Below, piece by piece: positions 40,269 through 48,737 of a DNA stretch of 64,000 nt. The notes under the pieces were generated by a model. The model had not been told where the DNA came from and did no database searches. It was given only the letters and a program-made list of their open reading frames with translations. Positions within the stretch are counted from its first letter, which is position 1, and every line of letters begins with the position of its first letter. Source of the DNA: Dietzia lutea (lineage in GTDB: Bacteria; Actinomycetota; Actinomycetes; Mycobacteriales; Mycobacteriaceae); contig NZ_CP015449.1 in the NCBI RefSeq assembly GCF_003096075.1, positions 2,163,001 through 2,227,000 of the forward strand, written 5' to 3'. The translations under genes and the position numbers were made by a program.

Positions 40269-40594
40269 CGCTTCGCCCGCTCGTCGTTCAGATCGAGGCC
40301 GCCGAAGTAATGCGCGAGGTAGAACGCCATCGCCACACCTCCGCCGACCGCCGCGATCCTGTTCGCCGGCGAGCCCGACCGCCCGCGTGCCAACACACTC
40401 CCCGCCGCGAGGTTGAGCACTCCCCAGGCGACGTTGTGCAGGGGCGGGGACGGCCCGACACCCGGAGGGCTGGCGAAGGGGGTCGGAAACCTCTGCCGGG
40501 TCATCCCCTTGACCGTGTGCGGTACGGCGTTCGCGAGCAGCGCGCCGGAGACCCCGGCAGCGATCGCGCCGGTCCTGTCGCGTAGTCCTGTCAC
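40265..40594 (-). CDS. Small conserved membrane protein
   Basis: A 109-residue protein with three or four hydrophobic segments. LLANAVPHTVKGMTRQRFPTPF, then ASPPGVGPSPPLHNVAWGVLN, is a recurring pattern (PH..KG...FPTPF..PPG.G.S.P..N..WG..N) I associate with small uncharacterised bacterial membrane proteins. GTG start with GGGGAGAGAG upstream. It is directly followed by the mug frame with a 4-bp overlap. Function unknown. Confidence 0.65.
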   Translation of the reverse strand: MTGLRDRTGAIAAGVSGALLANAVPHTVKGMTRQRFPTPFASPPGVGPSPPLHNVAWGVLNLAAGSVLARGRSGSPANRIAAVGGGVAMAFYLAHYFGGLDLNDERAKR

Positions 40595-40680
40595 ACTCTC
40601 TCCCCTCCGTCGGCACGACCGGAACCGTGCGGTCCGGCGGCGCCCACCGCCTTCGCTGCCGCCTGTGGTCCGAGCCGACC

Positions 40681-41217
40681 TCACGAGTCTGTCAGAGGTC
40701 CCCGGACGTCGTACCGGGCTACCACGAAGTCCCGGTTCCGCGCGCAGTCCTTCAACTCGAGGTCGTACGCGCCGCCGAACAGCGGTTTACCCGACCCCAG
40801 GGTCACCGGGGCGATCGAGACCACCACTTCGTCGAGCATCCCCGCCCCGGCGAACTCGGCTGCGAGCCCGCCGCCTCCCATCACCCACACGTCGAGGCCG
40901 GCAGCGGCGGACTCGAGCGTTGCGCGATGATCGGACGGGGCGCCCGCGACAAAGGAGACGTGGTCGTCCGCGGCCTCCAGCTCGCGGTGGGTGAACACGA
41001 AGGTGGGGATCTCGGGCAGCCAGTCACGGTCGTGTTCGAGGACCCACGTGTACGTGGACGACCCCATGACCTGGGCTCCCACCTCCGCGAGGAAGGCGGT
41101 GGTGTTGCCCGGCCCGTTCTCGTCGATGTCCTGCTTGAAGAGCCAGGACAGGGAGTGGTCGTCGTCCGCGAGGAATCCGTCAAGGGTCGTGGCGGTGTAG
41201 TAGCGGTAGCGGGTCAT
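40681..41217 (-). CDS. RibD C-terminal/dihydrofolate-reductase-like oxidoreductase
   Basis: A 178-residue DHFR-fold protein of the RibD_C group (YwjB/YyaP type). RYYTATTLDGFLADDD opens the Rossmann-like sheet, VMGSSTYTWVLEH and DVWVMGGGGLAAEFAGAGMLDEVVVSIAPVTLGSGKPLF follow. It should reduce a small substrate with NADPH; these stand-alone members have no established role. Its ATG overlaps the stop of the AraC-family gene by 4 bp, so the two form an operon and the regulator may control it. Confidence 0.85.
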   Translation of the reverse strand: MTRYRYYTATTLDGFLADDDHSLSWLFKQDIDENGPGNTTAFLAEVGAQVMGSSTYTWVLEHDRDWLPEIPTFVFTHRELEAADDHVSFVAGAPSDHRATLESAAAGLDVWVMGGGGLAAEFAGAGMLDEVVVSIAPVTLGSGKPLFGGAYDLELKDCARNRDFVVARYDVRGPLTDS

Positions 41218-42158
41218 GACAGTCCTCCTGAGGCGCGGCGGTGCCACATGATCGGGTCGGGATCGAGATGCCTGATGTCGGCGCCGGCCTGCGCCAGCAT
41301 CCAGCGCGCGAGCTGACGACGATGGGCCGAGAACGTCAGGTCGTGGGCGACGATCTGGGACAGCAGGAACGACTCGGGTGGGTCACAGAGCGCGTCGATC
41401 ACCCGGTCGCCCCATGCCCCACGGCGTTCCACATCGCGCGTCATGGCCAGCCACCGCGCAGCGATCTCGGAGTGTCGCCGGCGCAGACTCTCGACGTCGT
41501 CCTCCACACTTAGGTCGGGCTCATCCTCTCCCTCGATGCACGCGAGCCACGGCAGCTTGTCCAGGGCCAGATGGCGCAGGACGTCCGCGAGCGACGTCTC
41601 GTCACCCGACCACTCGAGCACCCTGTGTCCCGGCATCCTCTCGCGTCGGTACTCGTCGTCGTCGACCCCCTCGGCGGCGGCGAGCACCGCGGCGGTGTCC
41701 TCGAGGTCGTGCCGGATCATCAGGGCGACGACGTCGCCGGCCGATATCTCCTGCCCCGCGTCGACGTAGAGCACCGTCGGAGAGTGGAAATGGATGCCGT
41801 TCGGTGCAGGCAGCCAGTGGCCTCGGTCGTGTCGCTGCCGCATCGCGCTAGGAGGACACCCGAACGCCCGTGAGAACGCGCGCGAGAAGCCCTCGACCGA
41901 GTCGTACCCCGCCGCGAACGCCGCGTCGGTGACGCTGCGTCCCCCTTGGATCTCCCAGGCCGAGCGCTCGAGGAGGACACGCCGCCGCATCGCCGCCGGC
42001 GCTTCCCCGGCCGCCCGGCTGACCTGGCGACTGAAGTGGAACGACGACGAGTGGGCGTCCGCCGCGAGCGTGTTCAGGACTGCGCCGCCTTCGTGCTCGG
42101 CGAGAACGGCGTCGAGCAACTCGCGGATGCGATCTCGTCCCGGGCGCCGTGCGGTCAT
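41214..42158 (-). CDS. AraC-family regulator with a DinB-like C-terminal domain
   Basis: A 314-residue protein. Residues 1-110 form the AraC double helix-turn-helix (VTDAAFAAGYDSVEGFSRAFSRAFGCPPSAMR), placed unusually at the N-terminus. The rest (VVALMIRHDLEDTAAVLAAAEGV, ETSLADVLRHLALDKLPWLACIEG, HDLTFSAHRRQLARWML) resembles a DinB-type helical bundle with histidines that could bind metal or thiol. It probably senses a ligand through this domain. It is translationally coupled to the reductase gene. The element boundary lies 118 bp upstream of its start. Confidence 0.8.
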   Translation of the reverse strand: MTARRPGRDRIRELLDAVLAEHEGGAVLNTLAADAHSSSFHFSRQVSRAAGEAPAAMRRRVLLERSAWEIQGGRSVTDAAFAAGYDSVEGFSRAFSRAFGCPPSAMRQRHDRGHWLPAPNGIHFHSPTVLYVDAGQEISAGDVVALMIRHDLEDTAAVLAAAEGVDDDEYRRERMPGHRVLEWSGDETSLADVLRHLALDKLPWLACIEGEDEPDLSVEDDVESLRRRHSEIAARWLAMTRDVERRGAWGDRVIDALCDPPESFLLSQIVAHDLTFSAHRRQLARWMLAQAGADIRHLDPDPIMWHRRASGGLS

Positions 42159-42275
42159 GCCTTGATTGTCAGTGGAGCGGGGCGCCTTCGGCTTGACCGT
42201 TCTTGCTCGATGCTCGGCCGGCCGGAATTTGCCCGTGGGCCGTACCGGCCGCCGTCGCGTCTGCGCCGCAGCGCC

Positions 42276-42299
42276 GGCCTAGACGTTGAAGCGGAACTC
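42276..42299. repeat. attL, 24-bp core direct repeat
   Basis: Identical to 53970-53993, beginning GGCCTAGACGTTGAAGCGGA. At this end it is only a duplicate of the ychF 3' tail without the rest of the gene, as expected for the distal att site after integration. Confidence 0.9.
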
Positions 42300-42355
42300 T
42301 AGGCTACACCTCGAAATCCGCTCCTACCTGCGGAGATAGCCCTGCCCACGGTCAG

Positions 42356-42379
42356 CTTAGTCCCGTTCTAGTCCCGTTT
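42356..42379. repeat. Two tandem integrase arm-type sites near attL
   Basis: CTTAGTCCCGTT and CTAGTCCCGTTT lie head to tail 57 bp inside the core. The same motif occurs as a tandem pair near attR (53828-53850), a pattern expected for arm-binding sites of a lambda-type integrase. Confidence 0.65.
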
Positions 42380-42383
42380 GCGC

Positions 42384-43220
42384 CTAAGGAACCTTGTAAA
42401 CGACAGGCGACTCGCGATGTGCTTGCACCAGCGCCACAGCTATCGCCACCACAGATCTTGCCTCCGCTGCTGTCGGGGGCCTTCCCGAGCCGCCGCCGTG
42501 GCGGTTCGAATTGGGCCAGACCGCTTCGAGCGCGCCCACCACGGGGGTGACCGAGTTATTTAATTCTCGTCCTGGAAAAATTGACCGCCACTTGTTCCCG
42601 CTATTGGCCTTAAGTTCACCCAGCGCAGTTCCCAGATTCGACCTCGGCTTGTTAGGAACGACGAGATCAATAAATAGGTGCTCAAGCGCAACGACTGCAT
42701 GATTCCAGGCGTGGGATGGACTCCCGTGAAGCCCATACGCATGGGCCCATGCAAGCTTCAATTCGTCTGAGATTGGATCAGGCACAAAGACGGCAGAATC
42801 CAGCATGGACGCCATCTCGTCGGTCACTCGACGCTCCAGACCAGCGCCTTCTCGGTTGACACACCAAACCGAAGCTCCCGCACCCAATATCTCATCGAGG
42901 CCGCTAGATAAACCGGGGTCCCGAGTTTGATCTAGCGTTGCGTCAATCAAGTCCAAGAAGAACGCAGGCTCCGCAAACGCACGTGCGAGTAGCTGATCTT
43001 TGATTTGGCGACCGTTCGATCTGTGGCCAACTTCTAACCGCATTCTCAGGGCCATATAATGCTGAGGGGCATCCGGGTAGTAACCCAGAGGAGGATTCTC
43101 GTCAAAAGCAGACTCGTACCACTTCGCCAATATGGACTGCAGATGACCCGGGACTCCTTCATACGGTCCGTCGGGTCCGGCCCGTGCCGTTCGCCGCGAG
43201 AGGGGCACCCATTTCTCCAT
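42384..43220 (-). CDS. Possible abortive-infection-type protein (element cargo)
   Basis: A 278-residue soluble protein without a clear family. The C-terminal half (HAWNHAVVALEHLFIDLVVP, LNNSVTPVVGALEAVW, NRHGGGSGRPPTAAEARSVVAIAVALV) has the look of Abi C-terminal/HEPN-like helical domains, where a conserved RHG followed by a long helix closes the protein. GC and codon use are clearly lower than the host genes, indicating recent arrival. It is between the integrase and attL, a usual place for satellite and prophage defence cargo, and probably shares the integrase transcript (28-bp gap). A defence role is inference only. Confidence 0.5.
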   Translation of the reverse strand: MEKWVPLSRRTARAGPDGPYEGVPGHLQSILAKWYESAFDENPPLGYYPDAPQHYMALRMRLEVGHRSNGRQIKDQLLARAFAEPAFFLDLIDATLDQTRDPGLSSGLDEILGAGASVWCVNREGAGLERRVTDEMASMLDSAVFVPDPISDELKLAWAHAYGLHGSPSHAWNHAVVALEHLFIDLVVPNKPRSNLGTALGELKANSGNKWRSIFPGRELNNSVTPVVGALEAVWPNSNRHGGGSGRPPTAAEARSVVAIAVALVQAHRESPVVYKVP

Positions 43221-43248
43221 GCGAGCAGCGTACCCAGGGTCTACGACA

Positions 43249-44562
43249 TCAACGACGTATTTGTCGCACGTTCGTAGGTTCCGCCGGGGCGGCGAAGGCG
43301 TTCGCCATCGCCCCCGACACGAGGTCGGTTGCGTCCGAGTACAGATGTCCGTAGGTGTCCATCGTGATCTTGAAGGACGAATGGCCTAGGTGGGCCTGGA
43401 TTGCCTTGGCAGGGACGTTCGCCGCGATAAGCAGTGCCGCGCAGGTGTGGCGGAGGTCGTGGAACCGGAGGGAGTCCGGTAGCGCCGCCCGAGCCGCCGC
43501 CCGCTTCCAGTACCGCAGGTAGAAGTCCCTCCCCCAGTGCATCGGGAGCTCGTCTCCGTCGTCCCCCGGCCACACGTAGTCCGCCGACTGCGGTCCTCGC
43601 GCCTCGAAGACCGCCCGAAGCTCCTCGGCCATGTCTGGCGTCATCGACACCCACCGCGACTGCCCATTCTTTGGCGGGACGACGTGGAACTCGTCGGCGC
43701 TGAGGGTTGAGATCGACTCGGCGACGTTCACCCGCCCGCGCAGCAGGTCGACGTTCTCCCACCGCAGCCCGCACACCTCTCCCGCCCGGAGGCCGGTCTG
43801 TGCCGCGAACCGGACCATCCGCCCGAAGCTCGCTGCCCTGTCGCTGGGCCGGTACCCCTCCGGGCGATCGCCCTCAACCCCATCCACGACCTCCTCGACC
43901 GCCGAGGCGAGGCGGGCGACCTGTGGTGCGGAGAGAAACGCGACCTCTTCCCGGCGGTGTTTGGGTAAGTCCTCCCGCGTAAGTCCGTCGCAGGGGTTGC
44001 CCCGGAGGTACCGGGAGCGGACCGCCGCGCCGAGAACCTGGTTCATGACCCGAACGGCGTTGTGGACTGTGCCGGGTGCGAGGCCACCCTTGGGCGATTC
44101 GCCGTCGCGCTCAGCCTTGCGCTCGCGATACCTAGCGTCCCGAGTCGTGCGTGACTTCGCGGGGTCGGCGTCCCCCTTGTTGTTGTGGCCGACGCGCTTC
44201 CCCTCGGTCGAGAGGTAGGTAATCCATGCGACGATGTCGAGGGTCGTGATCCCGCCGATGGGACGGCCCCCGAACGTCGGGTAGATGCGTTGGTCGAGAA
44301 TTGTGCGGTAGGCCTGATTGGTCTTAGGGCGGAGGTTCCGCGACTCCAGCCACAGCTCCCCCATCTCCCGCACGGTCCGCCGGGAGTCGGCAGGATCGAT
44401 GTACTCGCCCCGGTCGATGTCAGCCTTCACGCCGTTGAGAAACCGCTTCGCCTCGGTGCGCGAACCGAAGGTCTTGGAGCGGCGTTTGCTGGCGTCGTCG
44501 TACCACCGCACCCGGAATCTCCCTGGTGTCTGCTCCTGGATTGAGTAGCGGTTCGCTCCCAT
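43249..44562 (-). CDS. int: Tyrosine-recombinase integrase
   Basis: A 437-residue phage-type integrase. An AP2-like arm-binding N-terminus (FRVRWYDDASKRRSKTFGSRTEAKRFL) is followed by a SAM-like core-binding domain and the catalytic domain with R259 (TGLRAGEV), H368 and R371 (HDLRHT), H394 (LGHSS) and nucleophile Y404 (MDTYGH). The arm-binding domain agrees with the tandem arm sites found near both ends of the element. It should integrate and excise at the 24-bp ychF core. An insert near residues 120-155, rich in Lys/Arg/Asp, is unusual. ATG 44562 follows the 100-residue gene's stop by one base. Confidence 0.95.
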   Translation of the reverse strand: MGANRYSIQEQTPGRFRVRWYDDASKRRSKTFGSRTEAKRFLNGVKADIDRGEYIDPADSRRTVREMGELWLESRNLRPKTNQAYRTILDQRIYPTFGGRPIGGITTLDIVAWITYLSTEGKRVGHNNKGDADPAKSRTTRDARYRERKAERDGESPKGGLAPGTVHNAVRVMNQVLGAAVRSRYLRGNPCDGLTREDLPKHRREEVAFLSAPQVARLASAVEEVVDGVEGDRPEGYRPSDRAASFGRMVRFAAQTGLRAGEVCGLRWENVDLLRGRVNVAESISTLSADEFHVVPPKNGQSRWVSMTPDMAEELRAVFEARGPQSADYVWPGDDGDELPMHWGRDFYLRYWKRAAARAALPDSLRFHDLRHTCAALLIAANVPAKAIQAHLGHSSFKITMDTYGHLYSDATDLVSGAMANAFAAPAEPTNVRQIRR

Positions 44563-44563
44563 C

Positions 44564-44866
44564 TCAATGCCTCCCTGGGTACGCAACACGGCCGGTGGCT
44601 CGGTGGGTGATGCGGACGATCCTCGTCGCCTTAGGGTGCCCGTTGAGCTTCATCTGCTCTCGCGCCGCTCTCCGCAAGTCCTTGACGATCTGGCCTCGCT
44701 TAGCCCGAGGTTCATCCCACGGCATGAAGTAGTGGACAAACTCACAAGTGGTGGGGAGGTCACTCTCAACCGGAGGTTCGAGCTCAGCGACCCAATGGAA
44801 CTTGGGGTCACGTTCAGTCAGCCCACCGAATGGGGACGCCAACTCCATCGGGTTCTCGTCGTCCAT
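44564..44866 (-). CDS. Hypothetical 100-residue protein between resolvase and integrase
   Basis: A small, charged protein: ENPMELASPFGGLTERDPKF, then a segment with EFVHYFMPWDEP, then a basic helix AKRGQIVKDLRRAAREQMKL and RIVRITHRATGRVAYP. The basic C-terminal half could bind DNA. It is separated by one base from both the resolvase stop and the integrase start, so the three are translated as a block. An accessory role in recombination (directionality factor) is possible, but no excisionase fold is recognisable. Confidence 0.6.
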   Translation of the reverse strand: MDDENPMELASPFGGLTERDPKFHWVAELEPPVESDLPTTCEFVHYFMPWDEPRAKRGQIVKDLRRAAREQMKLNGHPKATRIVRITHRATGRVAYPGRH

Positions 44867-44867
44867 C

Positions 44868-45602
44868 TCAGGCCACCGCCTCTCGCTTGGCCTCGGCCCG
44901 CTCAGCGTTGAGGTACACCCTCCGTACGGTCGAGTGCGCCCAGATCTCGCTGCCTCCCGGCGTGGGCACGCCCTCGTTCGTGAGGCGCTGTGCGATGGCG
45001 ACCGCCGACTTCCCTTCCCTCCGCATGGCCACGATCCGTTCCGCGACCTCGGGCGGCACGCTCGACGGACGACCCAGCCGAACACCGCGAGCTTTCGCAG
45101 CCGCCAGCCCTTCCCGCGTGCGCTCCGAAATTTTGCGCCTCTCCTCAGCCGCCACGGCGAGACGGATGTCCGCGAGGAGTCGCTGGGAGGGGTCGCCGCT
45201 GTCGGCCTTGTCGGTGTCCATGAGTCTCCAGCCCCCGCGCTCGGCTCGTTTGAACAAGCGGGCCGCGTCTTCCTGGTCTCGGGTCGCCCGGTCGAGAGAC
45301 CGCACCAACAGTGCATCCGCTACCCCGGCCTCTACTGCAGCGATAGCGACCTCCCGCCCGTACATCGCCTCGGTCTTCGCCCCGGACACGATGTCGGTCG
45401 TGATCGTCAGCAGCTCGTGCCCGTTCGCCTCGCAGTACCGCTCCAGCGTCGCGCGCTGAGCGTCGAGGCCGTACCCGCTCTCACCCTGGCGAGCGGTAGA
45501 CACCCGGACGTACCCCACGACACGCAACGCCCGCGTGGTCGGTGCGCCAGGTTCCGGGGTCGTGATGGCCGGGGCGGGTCGAGTATCCGGTGGTCGACTC
45601 AT
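44868..45602 (-). CDS. Serine recombinase (resolvase/invertase type)
   Basis: A 244-residue small serine recombinase. The catalytic domain has VGYVRVSTARQGESGYGLDA with Ser35, VRSLDRATRDQEDAARLF and AAEERRKISERTREGL (E-helix), then a C-terminal helix-turn-helix RLGRPSSVPPEVAERIVAMRREGKSAVAIAQRL. It is of resolvase size, not the large integrase type, so it more likely resolves multimers or inverts a segment than integrates the element. ATG preceded by GGAAAG. First gene of the resolvase-100aa-int-cargo block. Confidence 0.9.
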   Translation of the reverse strand: MSRPPDTRPAPAITTPEPGAPTTRALRVVGYVRVSTARQGESGYGLDAQRATLERYCEANGHELLTITTDIVSGAKTEAMYGREVAIAAVEAGVADALLVRSLDRATRDQEDAARLFKRAERGGWRLMDTDKADSGDPSQRLLADIRLAVAAEERRKISERTREGLAAAKARGVRLGRPSSVPPEVAERIVAMRREGKSAVAIAQRLTNEGVPTPGGSEIWAHSTVRRVYLNAERAEAKREAVA

Positions 45603-46135
45603 GTTTTCTTTCCTGCCTTTCTTGAATCCTCCGCGGTGCATTCCCGCCATTCCCAGATCGGAAACGTCGGAACCTTCCGTATACGAACTTTCTACCCGAC
45701 TTTTCGACGCGCCGCTAATTACCTAATCCGACTAAACATTGCATTCCAGACAGGGAAATCAGACCTTCTCAGCGGCACGGACAGTTCGGCCACTTTCGCC
45801 CACTTATTCGCCATTCTCCGGCTGCGGATTCACCTTCCTGAGCCGTCGTTCCGAACCCGGGCCTCAGGCCGGGACAGTTGGCGCTAGAGGGTGACAATTG
45901 TCGCTCCCGACTAGCTCGACTCCCGAGGGTTCCGCGAGAAGGAGCGAGCGCGACAGGCGCCGTGGCGGATGCTCGCCGCCCCCACTTCCGCTCCCAGCCG
46001 CGCTAGCGCCACACCGGACGTCCGGACCTGCCTGCCTGACCTGCTCCTACCTCGCAGATCAGCGCAGCCGATCAGGGGCACCTGGATCCTGACGCTGGAC
46101 GCGCCCACGCGCATGAACCAGGCCCCTCCTCCTAC
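45603..46135. other. Intergenic region between resolvase operon and origin
   Basis: About 530 bp without a credible gene. The right part before the resolvase (45620-45780) is comparatively AT-rich and should hold the promoter for the recombinase operon. GACAATTGTC at 45893-45902 is a perfect 10-bp palindrome within a wider imperfect dyad, a possible operator. The remainder shows no coding pattern. Confidence 0.5.
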
Positions 46136-46279
46136 AGCGGGGAAGCGGGGAGCGTTCCCCGCTTTCGGTTCGCGACTCCCTATACCCGCGATTGATATTT
46201 TGAGATTTACCTTGTTTTATAAGAATCGAGTTACGGCGCGGTCGCGGGAGAAGCGGGGAAGAGTTCCCCGCTCCCCGCT
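46136..46279. other. Candidate replication origin: six symmetric iterons around an AT-rich core
   Basis: The 8-bp unit AGCGGGGA occurs at 46136-46143 and 46144-46151, inverted (TCCCCGCT) at 46156-46163; then direct at 46252-46259 and inverted at 46265-46272 and 46272-46279. The two triplets are mirror images (++- and +--). Between them 46177-46233 is strikingly AT-rich for this genome (GATATTTTGAGATTTACCTT and TTTTATAAG). The array starts right at the stop codon of the prim-pol gene. SaPI origins have the same plan: iteron sets flanking an AT-rich segment next to the primase/helicase gene. Confidence 0.7.
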
Positions 46280-48623
46280 ATTTCTCCGGGCCGTCTCGAA
46301 CGATCCGACAACGCTTTACTAACCTGCCATTTCCCGCTTTCCCCTCTTCGGATTCGACTTGGCCTGAAGAAATTAGAGATTGGAGCACCTCCTCCGCCTT
46401 AGACTGCTTCGAACTGTGAAATAGCTTGATTAATGCACGCCACTGAATCCAGCCCTCGCCGCTATCTGATTCCTCGGCGAGTTTGGCCAGGAGCTTCCTA
46501 GCTACCCTCCCCCGCAGTTCCTTCTCCTCGTCCGTGGCGGCTGCTCGTGCTGCCTCGCGCCTGCCTCGCGCGCGGTCGCTCTGCTTCTGCGCTTGGCGGA
46601 GCGCGTCCTGAGTCGCGCGTCGAGTCTCCTCGCTTTTCGCCATCACCGCCCCGGCGAGCTCCCAGTCCTCCTCCGTGATCTCGCGCTCCCGGCCCGCCAG
46701 AAACATCAACCCCGCCGAGACTTTGAGCTGGACTTGGTAGCGGTGGCCGTCGAGGGGGTCTAGCTGGCCTTGTGCAGATCGCAGTCGATGGTCTCGGATC
46801 TCTTTTCGTACCCGTTCGGGTATGCGGAGGGGGCGAAAGTCGCCTTCCCCCATCGGTCGCGTGACGTCGAACTCCGCGTCGCTCGGGCTGGTTCCCATCG
46901 CGCCGTTCGGTCGTCTGCCCCACCGCCATTCCCGGCAGTCCAGCGGTTCGGGTAGTTCGGGAAGGTCGGCCTCCGATTCGAAGCGCTGCTGGAGCATGGC
47001 CGGCATCCACAGGAACCTCTGTGGGGTGCCTCCGTCCGCGTCCGCGAACATCGCTTCCGCGCGTGCCTCCTGTACGCCCATGACGAGGCAAAGGCGATAG
47101 CGGTGAGGTTGGACGGGGATGTCTTTGGTGCGATCTGCGTAGGCCTTTCCGAGCCGCTCACCGGACCACGCTTTGCGTAGCTCGGGCATCAGCGTCGCAC
47201 CCGACCTCCCGGCCACGGCGGTGAGATTGTCGATTTCGTCGACTGAGAACAGCACTCGATCCCGTTGCGGGACGAGCACCAACTTCTTGTCGACGGTTTT
47301 GTAGTAGGCGTACTGCTTAGCGATGCCCTCGCCGGACCCCAGTTCGTGCTCGTGGGTCTGTCGGTTAGTCCGGAGGAAGTCGTCCGCCGACCGCATCGCG
47401 GTTCCCTTGCCGGAGCCGGACGGACCGACGATGTTCACGAAGAGGTTGAGCGAGCCGTAGCCCCCCACGGTTGGCGGTAGCACCACATCGGGCGGCACCA
47501 TCGCGAGTGTTCGCGCGAGCACCGCCCCGAGCACGGCCCACGGCTCCGCGATCCTCGCTAGCGCATAGTCACGCAGCTTCTCCAGCTCCGGGCGCGCGGC
47601 CCAAAATTCCTCCTCTAGCCGCCGGTCGTCGCGCCCGACTTTCGCGCGGGTCTCCTCGGAGTCCGATGCGACGGCTTGCGCTGCGGCGTAGCGGGCTGCG
47701 CGGTCGAACTCGATTTCCGGGACGTCCCGACCCTCGGCAACCTCTCCCTCTGCGAAGCGCTCGATAAACACTGCTCTCAAGGAGTCGTAGACCTGGCGGG
47801 CCGGGTACAACCCGGCGTACGCCTCTCGAAAGCCCCAACACAGTGCCTCGACGACGGCTTCATGGCGAGAGCGGCTTCCTCCGCCGCATTGCCCATCTCG
47901 CCGTGCGTGCGAGTCGAACCACCCCAGTGGACCCCCGACAGCCTCAGGCCGATCAGCGGTGGTGAAGGAGTCCAGGAAGGTTTCCAGCTCCTCGGCGGTA
48001 GTTGCCGTGGCGCTCTGAACCTTGGGCGTACTGAGGCACTCTCGAAGTTTCGTGGGCAGCGGCGGCACCGCGCCGAACCGCGCCCACGAGTAGCAACCTC
48101 CCTGTTCGGCGTCCCTATGGATCGTCGGGGCGACGACGATGACGCCATTCTGACCACGGACCTCACCGTAAGGACTGAACGCCCCGGCACTGTTGGAGAA
48201 TCTATCGTTCGGATCGGTCGCGAAAATGTAGTGGCCTCGGGAACCTTCTCTGCGGGTGTGCTGAAACGAGCCGACCCGTAGGTCTGCGGCGAACTTCCCG
48301 GGCAGTTCGTCTTGGTCTAGGTCGAACGCCACCGCGCCCGACCGTCCGACGTGGAGCGCGATTCCGCGATCCGGGTAATCTGCGAACCAGTCACAGATCA
48401 CCTCCGGGTCCCGGCTCGACTCCTCCGTCCACTTCCCAACAATCGAACCGGGATTCTTCTCGCCAGAAGCAAGCGGAAGTACGTACCACCCCGCCTCGGC
48501 GTATTCGAGTGCGGCTTCTAGTACACCCAGACGGGACACATCGGGGATTAGTAGCTGCGTGGCGGGACGACACTCGGCGAGAACCGGCATCTTGCCGGAT
48601 CGGTTACGTTTATTCGGGGACAC
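46278..48623 (-). CDS. Primase-polymerase with C-terminal P-loop domain, satellite replication protein
   Basis: A 781-residue protein. The N-terminal bifunctional primase/polymerase domain (about 30-200) has GWYVLPLASGEKNP, the metal-binding AFDLDQ (D101, D103) and GHYIFA with a conserved His. The C-terminal half has a Walker A, GPSGSGKGT (400-408), and Walker B, VLFSVDEID (457-465), as in DUF3987/superfamily 3-like helicase domains. The last 100 residues are charged helical and end with a winged-helix-like segment that could bind the adjacent iterons. It should initiate replication of the excised element. GTG start with AAAGGA upstream. Confidence 0.85.
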   Translation of the reverse strand: MSPNKRNRSGKMPVLAECRPATQLLIPDVSRLGVLEAALEYAEAGWYVLPLASGEKNPGSIVGKWTEESSRDPEVICDWFADYPDRGIALHVGRSGAVAFDLDQDELPGKFAADLRVGSFQHTRREGSRGHYIFATDPNDRFSNSAGAFSPYGEVRGQNGVIVVAPTIHRDAEQGGCYSWARFGAVPPLPTKLRECLSTPKVQSATATTAEELETFLDSFTTADRPEAVGGPLGWFDSHARRDGQCGGGSRSRHEAVVEALCWGFREAYAGLYPARQVYDSLRAVFIERFAEGEVAEGRDVPEIEFDRAARYAAAQAVASDSEETRAKVGRDDRRLEEEFWAARPELEKLRDYALARIAEPWAVLGAVLARTLAMVPPDVVLPPTVGGYGSLNLFVNIVGPSGSGKGTAMRSADDFLRTNRQTHEHELGSGEGIAKQYAYYKTVDKKLVLVPQRDRVLFSVDEIDNLTAVAGRSGATLMPELRKAWSGERLGKAYADRTKDIPVQPHRYRLCLVMGVQEARAEAMFADADGGTPQRFLWMPAMLQQRFESEADLPELPEPLDCREWRWGRRPNGAMGTSPSDAEFDVTRPMGEGDFRPLRIPERVRKEIRDHRLRSAQGQLDPLDGHRYQVQLKVSAGLMFLAGREREITEEDWELAGAVMAKSEETRRATQDALRQAQKQSDRARGRREAARAAATDEEKELRGRVARKLLAKLAEESDSGEGWIQWRALIKLFHSSKQSKAEEVLQSLISSGQVESEEGKAGNGRLVKRCRIVRDGPEK

Positions 48624-48737
48624 AGCGAGTCCTTTCGGCAGCGCGATACCCCGCCGCCAGCCAAGTCGGGACCAATGGGCGGCGGGGTCGCGTGTCTTAC
48701 GAGGGATGTGGCGGAGTTCGCCAGAAGGGAGCGGCGG

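Noticed and set aside
42276-42299. A second, truncated ychF copy
   Set aside because: Similarity stops after 24 bp at both edges; it is an att repeat and not a gene fragment of decay.
42241-42384. A tRNA gene at attL, the usual integrase target
   Set aside because: No cloverleaf can be drawn; the core is fully explained by the ychF 3' end duplicated at 53970-53993.
44564-45316. 250-residue minus-strand frame covering the resolvase region
   Set aside because: Only the last 100 residues, from ATG 44866, are protein-like; the rest is an out-of-frame shadow of the resolvase gene.
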